A DNA stretch of 64,000 nt from Fimenecus sp045579305 (GTDB lineage Bacteria > Bacillota > Clostridia > Oscillospirales > Acutalibacteraceae), in assembly GCA_045579305.1 (NCBI GenBank), contig JAZNLY010000056.1, positions 34,244 to 98,243 on the forward strand, read 5' to 3'. Position numbers and translations under genes: made by a program. The notes under the pieces are model-generated. The model searched no databases. It worked only from the letters and a program-made list of their open reading frames with translations, and had not been told where the DNA came from. This document shows, in pieces, positions 8,340-16,907 of the stretch (positions within the stretch are counted from its first letter, which is position 1; each line of letters starts with the position of its first letter).

Positions 8340-9304
8340 TGAACGTCACCTCCGTCATTTTTATCCTCAGTTTCTGCGGAAGCTTCGTTAAATGATACAG
8401 TAACATCCTCCACACCATATGATTTCATGAAATCCTCAAGGTCCTTATCACTGTTTGGCTGATGATAGAAGGATGTCTGTTTTGCATCGTCATCATCAAG
8501 TTCAAGAAGTGATGTAATAACTTCATCTTTCATCTGGTCAACAGTATTCTGAAGCTCCTGTTCTGCTGCTTCTTTCATTTCAGCCTGAGTTTCATAAGTT
8601 ACAGTATGCTCTTCCTTCTGTGTTTCTTCCACATATTGTTTAGCAACAGTGTCTGAAACAACTTCACCCTGGTTAATTGTGATAACACGATGGTTAAATC
8701 GACGAACAAGTTCGTGTTCATGAGTAACCATAACAACAGTTGTGCCATTAGCATTGATATGATTCAACAAATCAACGATTTCATATGACATCTCAGGGTC
8801 AATATTACCTGTAGGCTCGTCGGCGATGATAATACCTGCATTATTAACAAGAGCACGTGCAAGAGCTACTCTCTGCTGCTCACCACCTGAAAGCTGTGTT
8901 GGTAACTGTCTTGCCTTTGATGTAAGACCAACAAGGCTCAATACATATGGAACTCTCTTTCTTATATCCTTTTCCTTTGAGCCGATAACACGCATTGCGA
9001 ACGCAACATTGTCATATACAGTCATATTAGGAATAAGACGGAAGTCCTGGAAAACGATACCCATTGTTCTTCTGAACTTTGGAATCTCTCTCCTTTTCAT
9101 CTTATTCAGATTGAAATTATTGATTATTACGGAACCGCTGGAAGCAACCTGCTCTCTCATAATAATCTTCAGGAATGTACTTTTACCTGCACCTGATGAA
9201 CCTACAATGAAAACGAATTCACCGTCTTCAATTTTAAGGGAAACATCACGGAGAGCATTTGTGCCACTATCATATGTTTTTGATACGTTTTTAAATTCAA
9301 TCAC
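8336..9304 (-). CDS. ftsE: Cell-division ATP-binding protein FtsE with long acidic C-terminal extension
   Basis: ATPase subunit of FtsEX. The GTG at 9304 is chosen because it gives the canonical VIEFKNVSKTY start, seven or so bases after AAGGTG; an upstream in-frame ATG would add 22 unlikely residues. Walker A is GSSGAGKST, the signature is LSGGEQQRVALARAL and Walker B is IIIADEPTG. The ABC domain ends near residue 225, the usual full length. Another 95 or so residues follow, rich in Glu, Gln and Asp (for example EEHTVTYETQAEMKEAAEQE). That tail is unusual and could be a docking segment for division proteins. First gene of its operon, with a promoter about 80 bases upstream. Confidence 0.96.
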   Translation of the reverse strand: MIEFKNVSKTYDSGTNALRDVSLKIEDGEFVFIVGSSGAGKSTFLKIIMREQVASSGSVIINNFNLNKMKRREIPKFRRTMGIVFQDFRLIPNMTVYDNVAFAMRVIGSKEKDIRKRVPYVLSLVGLTSKARQLPTQLSGGEQQRVALARALVNNAGIIIADEPTGNIDPEMSYEIVDLLNHINANGTTVVMVTHEHELVRRFNHRVITINQGEVVSDTVAKQYVEETQKEEHTVTYETQAEMKEAAEQELQNTVDQMKDEVITSLLELDDDDAKQTSFYHQPNSDKDLEDFMKSYGVEDVTVSFNEASAETEDKNDGGDVQ

Positions 9305-9380
9305 GATATGCACCTTATCCTTTGTTTTAATTAAAATCTGGCTTTGGCCACAATAACTCACAATAGTCATTGTCGGATTG

Positions 9381-9408
9381 ATTATACCACAAAATGTTAT
9401 TTTTGTAA
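9381..9408 (-). promoter_or_regulatory. SigA-type promoter of the ftsEX operon
   Basis: TTACAA (9403-9408) and TATAAT (9381-9386) on the minus strand with a 16-base spacer. Confidence 0.7.
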
Positions 9409-9483
9409 CCCTTTTTTAAAATTTGTTAACATTATTCGTCACTTTGCACAAATATTACGCGCGTCTTTACAACAAAACTAACG

Positions 9484-9513
9484 AAAAAGGAGAAGTATTG
9501 CCACTTCTCCTTA
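9484..9513 (-). terminator. Terminator after the CdaR/PucR regulator gene
   Basis: AAGGAGAAGT and ACTTCTCCTT pair around a six-base loop and run into TTTTT on the minus strand, 15 bases after the regulator's stop codon. Confidence 0.88.
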
Positions 9514-9527
9514 ATATAATAGACATA

Positions 9528-10613
9528 TTAATACTTAATAGGATTAGCATCAAGGTATTTTTTAACCATCAATGCTACTTTAAATACAATTGCATCATCA
9601 AATTCACGAAGGTCAAGACCTGTAAGTTTCTTGATTTTTTCAAGACGATAAACAAGTGTATTTCTGTGTACAAACAATTTTCTTGATGTTTCTGAAACAT
9701 TAAGATTGTTCTCAAAGAATTTCTGAATTGTGAAAAGGGTTTCGTGGTCAAGACTTTCAATTGACCCACGCTTGAAAATTTCATGAAGGAACATTTCACA
9801 AAGTGTTGTAGGAAGCTGATAAATAAGTCTTGCGATACCAAGATTATCATAACTTACAATTGTCTTTTCTGTGTCAAACACCTTACCCACTTCAAGTGAA
9901 ACCTGAGCTTCACGATATGAACGGGCTAATTCCTTGATACTGTCAATAGCTGTACCGATACCAACAAGTACATGAGTATAATACTCTGTTCCAAGTGAAT
10001 CAGCAATTGAACGAGCAAGTTTTTCAAGGTCTTTTGTTTCGATATTATTCTTAACTTCTTTAACAAGAGCGATATCAGTTTCATTGATATTAATTACAAA
10101 ATCTTTTGACTTATCCGGGAACAAGTCCTGAATAATATCAAATACAGAAACATCGTTCTTTTCTGTAATTCTGATTAAAAGAACAGCACGTGTAACATCA
10201 TTACTGAAATGAAGTTCCCTTGCCTTTATATAGATATCCCCCGGAAGAATATTATCAAGAATAATATTTTTGATAAAGTTACCACGGTCATACTTCTCAT
10301 CATAATACTGTTTGATTGTAGAAAGCGAAACAGAAAGAACGCCAACATATCTGTCGGCAGTTATATCATCACCCTCAACAAAAACCGCATATGCAGGGTG
10401 CATCTGTGTCCCGAAACTCTTGTATGTATATCCGTCCACAACAATTTTTTCTGTAGATGCAAAAACTTCAGCCACAGCGTTGGACTGCACTTCACCGATT
10501 CGTCCCAACTCACTACAGGAAATAACAGTACCTGTCTCATCAATTGTGCCGAATGTTCTTTCAACAACATCTGACATCTGATGAACAACTCCCTGAAACA
10601 ATCTGTTTGACAT
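9528..10613 (-). CDS. CdaR/PucR-family transcriptional regulator
   Basis: Probable DNA-binding regulator of 361 residues. The C-terminal 65 residues form the PucR-type helix-turn-helix: ENNLNVSETSRKLFVHRNTL, followed by VYRLEKIKKLTGLDLREFDD. The N-terminal half (about 1-140) looks like a ligand-sensing domain, and the middle resembles the GGDEF-like region of CdaR proteins. The family answers to diverse small molecules such as sugar acids and purine catabolites, so the effector cannot be named. It stands alone, with its own promoter and terminator, next to the ftsEX operon, and no obvious catabolic target lies beside it. Confidence 0.9.
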   Translation of the reverse strand: MSNRLFQGVVHQMSDVVERTFGTIDETGTVISCSELGRIGEVQSNAVAEVFASTEKIVVDGYTYKSFGTQMHPAYAVFVEGDDITADRYVGVLSVSLSTIKQYYDEKYDRGNFIKNIILDNILPGDIYIKARELHFSNDVTRAVLLIRITEKNDVSVFDIIQDLFPDKSKDFVININETDIALVKEVKNNIETKDLEKLARSIADSLGTEYYTHVLVGIGTAIDSIKELARSYREAQVSLEVGKVFDTEKTIVSYDNLGIARLIYQLPTTLCEMFLHEIFKRGSIESLDHETLFTIQKFFENNLNVSETSRKLFVHRNTLVYRLEKIKKLTGLDLREFDDAIVFKVALMVKKYLDANPIKY

Positions 10614-10657
10614 CGTTATACCACCTTTTATACAAATTCACAATTACATTCCTATGT

Positions 10658-10686
10658 ATTTTACACAATAAAATACGTTTTTGCAA
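10658..10686 (-). promoter_or_regulatory. SigA-type promoter of the CdaR/PucR gene
   Basis: TTGCAA (10681-10686), 17 bases, then TAAAAT (10658-10663) on the minus strand, about 45 bases before the start codon. Confidence 0.75.
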
Positions 10687-10814
10687 GTGAATTTTTGATA
10701 TTTTCTAACTTTTTTCAAACATTTTACACAAAAATTTCCGTTTTTTTTGTATAATACACGCATTTTGAGCCTTTTTTTGCCTTAATTTTCTTTGTTGAAA
10801 ATGACTAATAGTCT

Positions 10815-11528
10815 TTATATCTGTGACACTTTCAAAAGCTCTTCGGGGGTAATTTCACGACACTCGCCGGGTTTTAATGTACTATCCAGTTCAAGATTTC
10901 CCATCTTAAGACGATGAAGGGAAACAACCTTATTGCCTCTTGCCGCAAACATTCTTTTCACCTGATGATATTTACCCTCACAAATCATAATCTTCACAAA
11001 AGGCTTGTCCCTTGTCTGCATTTTCTCCACTTTTGCCTCTTTCAGCACTGTACCGTCACCGAGAGTAATGCCGTTTTCAAGTGATTCTATATCTTCCTGA
11101 GTCAATTCATGCTCAAGCTCTGCAACATAAGTTTTGAAAATATGATTTTTCGGTGACAATATTCTATGGGCAAAATCACCATCATCAGTTATAAGAACAA
11201 AGCCCGTTGTATCCTTATCAAGTCTCCCTGCAGGAAAAAGTCCTTTTCTGAAAAGCTCATCCGGCACTAAATCCACAACAGTTTCATCCTTGTCGCTATC
11301 ACTTGCAGAAACAACACCCGCGGGTTTATTGAGCATTATATAAATATGCTTTTTCAGTGAAATCAGAATGCCGTCTACAAACACTTCGTCCACATTTTCA
11401 TCTATTTTCACAGAACTATCCTTCACGACTTTTCCATTTACAGATATTCTGCCTTTTTTCATCATTTCTTTCACATCACGACGGGATAATGTTCCTTGTG
11501 ACGCGAGAATTTTATCAAGTCTTTCCAT
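10815..11528 (-). CDS. Pseudouridine synthase, RsuA/RluB/E/F family
   Basis: Isomerises a uridine in rRNA to pseudouridine. The 237-residue protein has an N-terminal S4 RNA-binding domain (MERLDKILASQGTLSRRDVK, residues 1-60) and a catalytic domain with the active-site Asp in GRLDKDTTG. HIYIMLNKPAG marks the start of the catalytic core, and KYHQVKRMFAARGNKVVSLHR is the conserved late motif. Size and spacing best fit RsuA (16S rRNA U516), but RluB and RluF share the same motifs, so the target site is not settled. It follows the DUF4830 gene by six bases and is probably co-transcribed with it. Confidence 0.92.
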   Translation of the reverse strand: MERLDKILASQGTLSRRDVKEMMKKGRISVNGKVVKDSSVKIDENVDEVFVDGILISLKKHIYIMLNKPAGVVSASDSDKDETVVDLVPDELFRKGLFPAGRLDKDTTGFVLITDDGDFAHRILSPKNHIFKTYVAELEHELTQEDIESLENGITLGDGTVLKEAKVEKMQTRDKPFVKIMICEGKYHQVKRMFAARGNKVVSLHRLKMGNLELDSTLKPGECREITPEELLKVSQI

Positions 11529-11534
11529 ATTTCA

Positions 11535-12005
11535 TCAAGTTTTTGAAAACCCGTGCATAAATCCATCGATTCTGACTGAGCAGATATCTCCACCGATTAC
11601 TTTCCCATCATAAACCAGTATGTTGGCATGGATGCAATCCTGATTTTCATACCCTTCATAGTTTTTTACAATATAAGTCCAGCATTTTACTCTTTTTTCT
11701 GCAAAAGCAGTCAGGTCAAACCCCTGTTTCTTCTGAATGTCGTTATAAGCAACATAAGTGTCACTGAATTCAGCAGGAATAATAATTTCTTTAATCTCAA
11801 TAGGGTCCTCCTCAACTTCCCATCCAAACTGGGAAATAAAACCCATACGCTCTTCGTGAGAATCTGCATTAAAAGACAACTCATTCATACTAGATGTCTG
11901 TTGGCTTTCCTTTGAAAGTATAAACAGAGAAATAACCGTCATCAAAACAAAAGCCATAAGTATTCCCACTTTTATCTGCCCTGACTTTACTGAATACACA
12001 AACAT
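11535..12005 (-). CDS. Membrane-anchored DUF4830 protein
   Basis: A 156-residue protein with one N-terminal membrane helix (about residues 8-30) and an outward-facing domain. The motifs FISQFGWEVEEDP, EIIIPAEFSDTYVAYNDIQK and VYDGKVIGGDICSVRIDGF match my memory of DUF4830, a family frequent in sporulating Clostridia and of unknown function. The ATG at 12005 is preferred because GAGGTG lies at the correct distance; an upstream in-frame start would add seven residues. That ribosome binding site can be masked by an inverted repeat (12011-12056). Downstream is the pseudouridine synthase gene. Confidence 0.82.
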   Translation of the reverse strand: MFVYSVKSGQIKVGILMAFVLMTVISLFILSKESQQTSSMNELSFNADSHEERMGFISQFGWEVEEDPIEIKEIIIPAEFSDTYVAYNDIQKKQGFDLTAFAEKRVKCWTYIVKNYEGYENQDCIHANILVYDGKVIGGDICSVRIDGFMHGFSKT

Positions 12006-12010
12006 AAATA

Positions 12011-12056
12011 TACACCTCGAACACAATTTATATAAATAAATATGCTACGAGGTGTA
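12011..12056 (-). promoter_or_regulatory. Inverted repeat that can mask the DUF4830 ribosome binding site
   Basis: TACACCTCG (12048-12056) and CGAGGTGTA (12011-12019) are exact nine-base complements around a 28-base AT-rich loop. The 3' arm contains the GAGGTG Shine-Dalgarno site. No T run follows, so it is not a plain terminator. Confidence 0.6.
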
Positions 12057-12084
12057 CTTCTTATGATATTAAATATCCAATGAA

Positions 12085-12618
12085 TTATTCATCAACGCGT
12101 CTTGCCTGTGCTGCAGCTTTAAGGTGCTGACGTGCACGACGGATTTCGTTAACAGAATTTGTGAGAGATTCGTCAGCAACAGCAACAATGTTTTCCACAT
12201 ATTCGCTTGCGCTCTGGCGCATCTCTTTTGACCAGTTTCTAGCCTGCTCTGTAAGTTCAGCAGCAGACGCTCTTGCCTGTTCAACGATTTCGTTAGCAGT
12301 CTGTCTTGCCTGCTGGATAATTTCTTCAGCCTGCATTTCTGCTCCTCTTGTGATTTCGTCTTCAGAAATGATTTCCTTCGCTCTTGTATGTGCCTGTTCA
12401 ATAATCTTGTCAGCATTATCCTGAGCGCCTGTAAGGATTTCCTTTCTTTCTGAAGCTATCTTTCTTGCCTGCATAAGTTCTTCAGGCATATTGAGTCTGA
12501 TGTCTTCAATAGCTGTTTTGATAGCCTCTGCATCAACGAGAAGATTGGAAGTGAACGGAACTGTTTTTCCTTCTTCAAGTATAGATTCGATTTCTTCAAG
12601 CAAGTTTTCTATTGTCAT
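12085..12618 (-). CDS. Coiled-coil protein resembling DivIVA or ATP-synthase b-subunit proteins
   Basis: A 177-residue, highly charged helical protein with no membrane segment. The middle (about 45-145) is an unbroken heptad-rich coiled coil of Glu, Ala, Gln and Lys, for example AEEIIQQARQTANEIVEQAR. Such proteins are often annotated as ATPase or V-type ATPase subunit H-like from coiled-coil similarity alone, which should not be taken as function. Its start overlaps the coaD stop (ATGA), so it belongs to the rsmD-coaD unit; a similar small coiled-coil gene follows coaD in other Clostridia. A role in envelope or division organisation is possible but unproven. Confidence 0.85.
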   Translation of the reverse strand: MTIENLLEEIESILEEGKTVPFTSNLLVDAEAIKTAIEDIRLNMPEELMQARKIASERKEILTGAQDNADKIIEQAHTRAKEIISEDEITRGAEMQAEEIIQQARQTANEIVEQARASAAELTEQARNWSKEMRQSASEYVENIVAVADESLTNSVNEIRRARQHLKAAAQARRVDE

Positions 12619-13109
12619 TTGCTTACACCCCTTTTAATTCTTTCTACTATATCTTTACAAATTATTTCAGGAACAAAATCACTTATGTCCCCACCTAATT
12701 CGCAAATCTGCTTTACTGCGCTTGAACTGAGATACAGATTTTCAACCCTTGTGTTGATAAATACTGTTTCAAGCTCACTATTTAATTTTTTATTCATCTG
12801 TGCCTGCTGGAATTCGTATTCAAAGTCCGACACAGCACGAAGTCCCTTGACAACGGCAACAGCGTTCTTCATCCTGGCATATTCTGCCAGGAGACCTTCA
12901 TAGATATCCACCTCAACATTGGGGAAGTCTTTAGTGCAACGTTTTATAAGTTCAGCTCTTTCCTCATAAGAGAAGCAGAAATTTGTTTTTGTGGGATTTT
13001 TCATAACAACCACAATAACATGGTCAAATAACTTTGCACTTCTTCTGATAATATCAAGATGTCCGTTTGTAACCGGGTCAAAACTACCCGGACAAATTAC
13101 AGTTTTCAT
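12615..13109 (-). CDS. coaD: Phosphopantetheine adenylyltransferase
   Basis: Catalyses the fourth step of coenzyme A synthesis, joining AMP from ATP to 4'-phosphopantetheine. The N-terminal CPGSFDPVTNGHLDIIRRS contains the nucleotidyltransferase T/HxGH motif, and NLYLSSSAVKQI near residue 125 corresponds to the ISSTxxR motif. Length (164 residues) is typical. The ATG at 13109 gives the canonical MKTVICPGSFDP start; a GTG nine bases upstream is also in frame. The gene lies five bases after rsmD and overlaps the next gene, a very common rsmD-coaD arrangement in Firmicutes. Confidence 0.97.
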   Translation of the reverse strand: MKTVICPGSFDPVTNGHLDIIRRSAKLFDHVIVVVMKNPTKTNFCFSYEERAELIKRCTKDFPNVEVDIYEGLLAEYARMKNAVAVVKGLRAVSDFEYEFQQAQMNKKLNSELETVFINTRVENLYLSSSAVKQICELGGDISDFVPEIICKDIVERIKRGVSK

Positions 13110-13114
13110 ATTTT

Positions 13115-13654
13115 TCACTTATTCTTTCTGTATGCAGTAACCTTTATCTTACCATACTTGTACTCACGATATTTTGTAAAATCACCTGCTGCTTCAGGTA
13201 AAACCTCACGTAATTCGCTTTCACAGAGAATAACACCATAGTCCGTCATTTTTTCTGCCACTGCAGATAAAACACTATCCAGAATATTTTTGTTATATGG
13301 TGGGTCAAGAAAAGCAATATCAAATTTATCGTGACTCAATGTTATATACATCTTTCCGTCACCACAAAAAACACTTGCCTTTTTTTCAAAACCAACTGTT
13401 TTAAGATTCTGTTTTACAACCTCGATTGAGCGGTTTGATGAGTCAACAAAAGTACAATGCTTTGCGCCACGACTAAGAGCCTCTATACCCAACTGTCCTG
13501 AACCTGCAAACAAGTCAAGAACCGATGCACCCTCAACATCAAACTGGATAATGTTGAAAATACTTTCCTTAACCCGGTCGGTGGTAGGACGGACATCATC
13601 GCCCTCAAGTGTTATAAGTTTTCTTCCTCTGGCTTCGCCTGTTATTACTCTCAT
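13115..13654 (-). CDS. rsmD: 16S rRNA (guanine(966)-N(2))-methyltransferase
   Basis: Methylates G966 of 16S rRNA with S-adenosylmethionine. The sequence opens MRVITGEARGRKL, has VRPTTDRVKESIFNII, the SAM-binding VLDLFAGSGQLGIEALSRGA and the catalytic FLDPPYN. The ATG at 13654 follows GGAGTG at seven bases and matches the family start; a longer open frame of 20 more residues upstream is rejected. It heads the rsmD-coaD-coiled-coil unit. Confidence 0.96.
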   Translation of the reverse strand: MRVITGEARGRKLITLEGDDVRPTTDRVKESIFNIIQFDVEGASVLDLFAGSGQLGIEALSRGAKHCTFVDSSNRSIEVVKQNLKTVGFEKKASVFCGDGKMYITLSHDKFDIAFLDPPYNKNILDSVLSAVAEKMTDYGVILCESELREVLPEAAGDFTKYREYKYGKIKVTAYRKNK

Positions 13655-13740
13655 ATATTCACTCCGTTGTGTCAATACCACGTGTATTATCTCATTTTTA
13701 TATGAATTTGTCAAATTTTTTTAAGATGTTACTGGAAAAA

Positions 13741-14400
13741 TCAACCATTTTTTAATGAAATAAGCTGTTTTTTAAGGTCGTTTACAGTTTCTACTATGTA
13801 TTTTGCCCCGGCTTTTTCAATTATTTCACGGTCGCGAAATCCCCAAAGTACACCTATGGATGGGATTCCTGCATTATTTGCTGTGAGAATATCTGTATCA
13901 GCATCGCCTACAAACACAGTGTTTTCCAACTTACTGCCTAATTTTTCAAGAGCATAATAAACACCATCAGGTGCAGGTTTGTTTGGTCTGTTATCCACAC
14001 TGCCAACAACCAAATCAATTTCAGGGAACAATCTGTTACACAATTCCTGTGCAGCGTAGTCAACTTTATTTGTCACAATAGCAGTTTTGAAACCTGCTTT
14101 TTTAATATCAGAAAGCATATTACAAATGCCCTCATAAGGAGCTGTTTTATCCTCCATATGAACTTTATAATAATCATTAAAATCCTTGAAGCAAACATCA
14201 AAGGTTTCTGTGCCCACAATATCTTCCGGCACTGCTCTTTCCACTAAAAGACGGATTCCATTACCAACAAAAGAACGGATTTCATCCAGATTCCGTAAAG
14301 GAAATCCCTGTCTTTCAAGAGCAAAATTGACGCTGTCCATAAGGTCTTCAAGAGTGTTTAAAAGTGTTCCGTCCAGGTCAAAAATTATTGTATCAATCAT
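13741..14400 (-). CDS. HAD-family phosphatase, phosphoglycolate phosphatase-like
   Basis: A 219-residue HAD hydrolase. The nucleophile motif is DLDGTLLNT (residues 8-16), the second motif is in AIVTNK, the Lys motif is near NKPAPDG, and the acidic motif is GDADTDI. A helical cap lies between motifs 1 and 2, as in Gph and PpaX. Candidate substrates are phosphoglycolate or pyrophosphate and cannot be separated by sequence reading. It follows uvrC by three bases, so it is probably co-transcribed; phosphoglycolate arises at 3' ends during DNA strand-break repair, which would fit the pairing. Confidence 0.9.
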   Translation of the reverse strand: MIDTIIFDLDGTLLNTLEDLMDSVNFALERQGFPLRNLDEIRSFVGNGIRLLVERAVPEDIVGTETFDVCFKDFNDYYKVHMEDKTAPYEGICNMLSDIKKAGFKTAIVTNKVDYAAQELCNRLFPEIDLVVGSVDNRPNKPAPDGVYYALEKLGSKLENTVFVGDADTDILTANNAGIPSIGVLWGFRDREIIEKAGAKYIVETVNDLKKQLISLKNG

Positions 14401-14403
14401 TTT

Positions 14404-16239
14404 TTATTCCTCACTATAGTATTCACATATTTTCTCTGCAAGTTGCCGGTTAATTCCTTTAACCTTCTGTAATTCTTCAACAGACGCAGATTTTATATTT
14501 TTTATCGTTTTAAATGTTTTAAGCAGGTCTTTTGCCTTTTTCTCACCAATTCCGTCGATTTTTGTGAGAGACAATTCAAGGCCACGTTTTGTATGTTTTT
14601 TGTGGTGAAAGCCAACAGAAAAGCGATGAACCTCTTCCTGAATTTCCGAAATGAGAGTAAAGGCACTTCTCAAAGAATTTATAGAGATTTCACCACCGTC
14701 ACCTGTAATTGCGCGGGTTTTGTGTTTGGAATCTTTAACCATACCAAACAGTGGAATCTGAAGATTCTTTTCTGTCAAAACCTCTTTTACAACACTTACC
14801 TGACCTTTACCACCGTCAAGGAGGATTAAGTCCGGTAATTTCCCAAAACCTTCAGTTACATTTTCATCCTTATGCTTGAAATACTCATCAAATCTTCGTG
14901 ACAAGACCTCACGCATCGAGCCATAGTCGTCCTGTCCGACAAAAGACTTAATATTAAATGTACGATATGCACGTTTCAGCGGTTTTCCATTTTTGAAAAC
15001 AATCATTCCGGCTACATTATCTTCTCCACCAGTGTGAGATATATCATACGATTCAATGTATTCAGGAGTTTTTTCTAAACCTAAAAGATTTTTAAGTTCT
15101 TCCAGTGACTTGATTTCAGAAGATTGCTTACCCTTCTTCTGGGCAAGTTTTTCATAGGCATTCTCACGACACATATTCACAAGTTTAAGCCCCTCACCTC
15201 TTTGCGGGACCATCACTGTGCACTTTTTATCACGCACTTTTGTAAGATGTTGCTCCACCAAATCCATATCGTCGAAAATTTCATCGCACATTACTTTTTG
15301 TGGAACTGTCCGATTCATTCCATAATACTGAATAAGGAAATTACATCTGATGTTTTCCACCATTTTTTCTGAATCAAAGAAAAAATATTCACTATCACAA
15401 AGATGCCCTTTATCAAATCGTAAAACGGTTATACAGATATCATTTTCATCAGATACAACTGCAAAAACATCCTTCGAATCATTTGTTTCAGTAACAACCT
15501 TTTGTTTTGATTGCATATTCTCGATGGCACGGATTCGGTCACGATATTTCACGGCATTTTCAAAATCAAGATTCTCCGAACAGATATTCATTTTTTCTTT
15601 AAGTTCTTTTACTATTTTAGTAATATCGCCATTAAGGAAATCCAGAGCATCTTTTACTGCCTCATCATATTCTGTTCTGGAAATTTTACCTGTACAGACA
15701 CCCATACAACGATTTATATGGAAATTTAGACAAGGTCTTCCTTTTTTGAAATCCCTTGGGAAAACCTTGTTACACTGTGGAAGTCTGAATATCTTGTTTG
15801 CTTCGTCAACAGATTGTTTTACAGAATATGAGCTGGTATAGGGTCCTATATAATTGGCATTCTCGTCGTCCTTTTGTAAAACAGCAGAAATCCTACGATA
15901 GGGCTCATCAGTAACCTTTATGTAACTGTAACCCTTATCATCCTTCAGGAGAATATTGTATTTGGGTTGGTTCTGCTTAATAAGACTTGCCTCAAGTACT
16001 AAAGCTTCGAACTCAGAATCAGTAAGTATATAGTCGAAATCATCAACATTTTCCACCATTTTACGGACTTTTACAGAGTGTTTATTCTGTGAGCCGAAAT
16101 ACTGACTGACACGGTTTTTAAGTTTTTTTGCCTTGCCGATATAGATAATTTTACCATGTTTGTTCTTCATTATATAAACACCGGGTGCAAGAGGTAATTT
16201 CATCGATTTCTCTCGAAGAATTGACATTTTTTCGTTCAC
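14404..16239 (-). CDS. uvrC: Excinuclease ABC subunit C
   Basis: Makes the two incisions on either side of a DNA lesion in nucleotide excision repair, with UvrA and UvrB. Domains in order: a GIY-YIG nuclease (PLAPGVYIMKNKHGKIIYIG, residues 16-100), a Cys-containing stretch (CNKVFPRDFKKGRPCLNFHI), the UVR motif that binds UvrB (about 200-240), an RNase H-like nuclease (YIESYDISHTGGEDNVAGMI) and two C-terminal helix-hairpin-helix motifs. The GTG at 16239 is eight bases after AAAGGAG and is preferred; the GTG three codons upstream lies inside the Shine-Dalgarno site. At 611 residues it is normal length. Confidence 0.96.
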   Translation of the reverse strand: MNEKMSILREKSMKLPLAPGVYIMKNKHGKIIYIGKAKKLKNRVSQYFGSQNKHSVKVRKMVENVDDFDYILTDSEFEALVLEASLIKQNQPKYNILLKDDKGYSYIKVTDEPYRRISAVLQKDDENANYIGPYTSSYSVKQSVDEANKIFRLPQCNKVFPRDFKKGRPCLNFHINRCMGVCTGKISRTEYDEAVKDALDFLNGDITKIVKELKEKMNICSENLDFENAVKYRDRIRAIENMQSKQKVVTETNDSKDVFAVVSDENDICITVLRFDKGHLCDSEYFFFDSEKMVENIRCNFLIQYYGMNRTVPQKVMCDEIFDDMDLVEQHLTKVRDKKCTVMVPQRGEGLKLVNMCRENAYEKLAQKKGKQSSEIKSLEELKNLLGLEKTPEYIESYDISHTGGEDNVAGMIVFKNGKPLKRAYRTFNIKSFVGQDDYGSMREVLSRRFDEYFKHKDENVTEGFGKLPDLILLDGGKGQVSVVKEVLTEKNLQIPLFGMVKDSKHKTRAITGDGGEISINSLRSAFTLISEIQEEVHRFSVGFHHKKHTKRGLELSLTKIDGIGEKKAKDLLKTFKTIKNIKSASVEELQKVKGINRQLAEKICEYYSEE

Positions 16240-16297
16240 AGAATTCACTCCTTTCCAAGTTAATGTTCAGTATAAAGATATTATATCATAAAACAAT

Positions 16298-16333
16298 AAA
16301 AAAATAAAGCACACCACAATTATGTGATGTGCT
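16298..16333 (-). terminator. Terminator of the HPr gene
   Basis: AGCACATCACA and TGTGGTGTGCT form an eleven-base stem with a four-base loop, followed by TTATTTTTTT on the minus strand, 13 bases after the HPr stop. Confidence 0.9.
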
Positions 16334-16346
16334 AAATTCTGTTTGA

Positions 16347-16610
16347 TTATTCAGCAAAACCTGATTCAACAAGCTTTACAAGTTCTTCAACAGCCTGTTC
16401 TTCATCAGGACCGCCTGCGTGGATACGGATTGTTGTTCCGCCCATAATGCCAAGTGAAAGAACACCGAGAAGGCTCTTTGCATTTACTCGTCTGTCTTCC
16501 TTTTCAACCCAGATTGATGATTTGAATTCATTTGCTTTCTGGATAAAAAATGTTGCTGGACGTGCATGTAATCCTACCTGATTTTTAACTTCTACATCTT
16601 TAGTATACAT
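16347..16610 (-). CDS. ptsH: Phosphocarrier protein HPr
   Basis: Central phosphate relay of the sugar phosphotransferase system, passing phosphate from enzyme I to the sugar-specific IIA proteins. The 87-residue protein keeps the active-site His in GLHARPA (His15) and the regulatory Ser in NAKSLLGVLSLG (about Ser47), the target of HPr kinase in Firmicutes. Having both residues separates it from Crh, which lacks the His. It is a single-gene transcript with its own promoter and terminator, with no enzyme I gene beside it. Confidence 0.95.
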   Translation of the reverse strand: MYTKDVEVKNQVGLHARPATFFIQKANEFKSSIWVEKEDRRVNAKSLLGVLSLGIMGGTTIRIHAGGPDEEQAVEELVKLVESGFAE

Positions 16611-16671
16611 AAACTCATTCTCCCAAAAGAAAAATATAAATAACAGATTTATACACCTTTGTTACTAATAT

Positions 16672-16699
16672 ATTATACCACAAAACTCCTACTCGTCAA
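16672..16699 (-). promoter_or_regulatory. SigA-type promoter of ptsH
   Basis: TTGACG (16694-16699), 16 bases, then TATAAT (16672-16677) on the minus strand. Confidence 0.8.
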
Positions 16700-16700
16700 C

Positions 16701-16907
16701 AAAAAAAGGCCTTTTTTTATCCAAAAACAATAATTCAGTTAGAAAAACAAAAACACCATTTACACGTGAATTAAGTTTGTGCATTTTTCCTATATTATTT
16801 GGTTGTTTTTGTATGATATCTATATTTAAAGTTGGTAAAAAAGAGTATATTCAACACATGACAGCTGATTACACCATCATTTTTACACATTTTGCACAAT
16901 ATTATCT
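16701..16907 (-). other. AT-rich gap after trmD
   Basis: No gene is supported in this stretch. It begins with a symmetrical A7-GGCC-T7 sequence (16701-16718), which has too short a GC core to be a convincing terminator but may end the trmD transcript. The rest is AT-rich without clear repeats or open frames on the minus strand. Confidence 0.5.

Noticed and set aside
9305..9370. A longer FtsE beginning at the ATG at 9370
   Set aside because: It would add 22 residues absent from the family and would start inside the leader; the GTG at 9304 has a proper ribosome binding site.
12085..12618. An ATP synthase or V-type ATPase subunit
   Set aside because: The similarity is only generic coiled coil; no other ATPase subunits are nearby and the neighbours are rsmD and coaD.
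16701..16718. A7-GGCC-T7 as a strong terminator
   Set aside because: The stem has only two GC pairs next to the centre and no room for a loop; it was left as part of a gap description.
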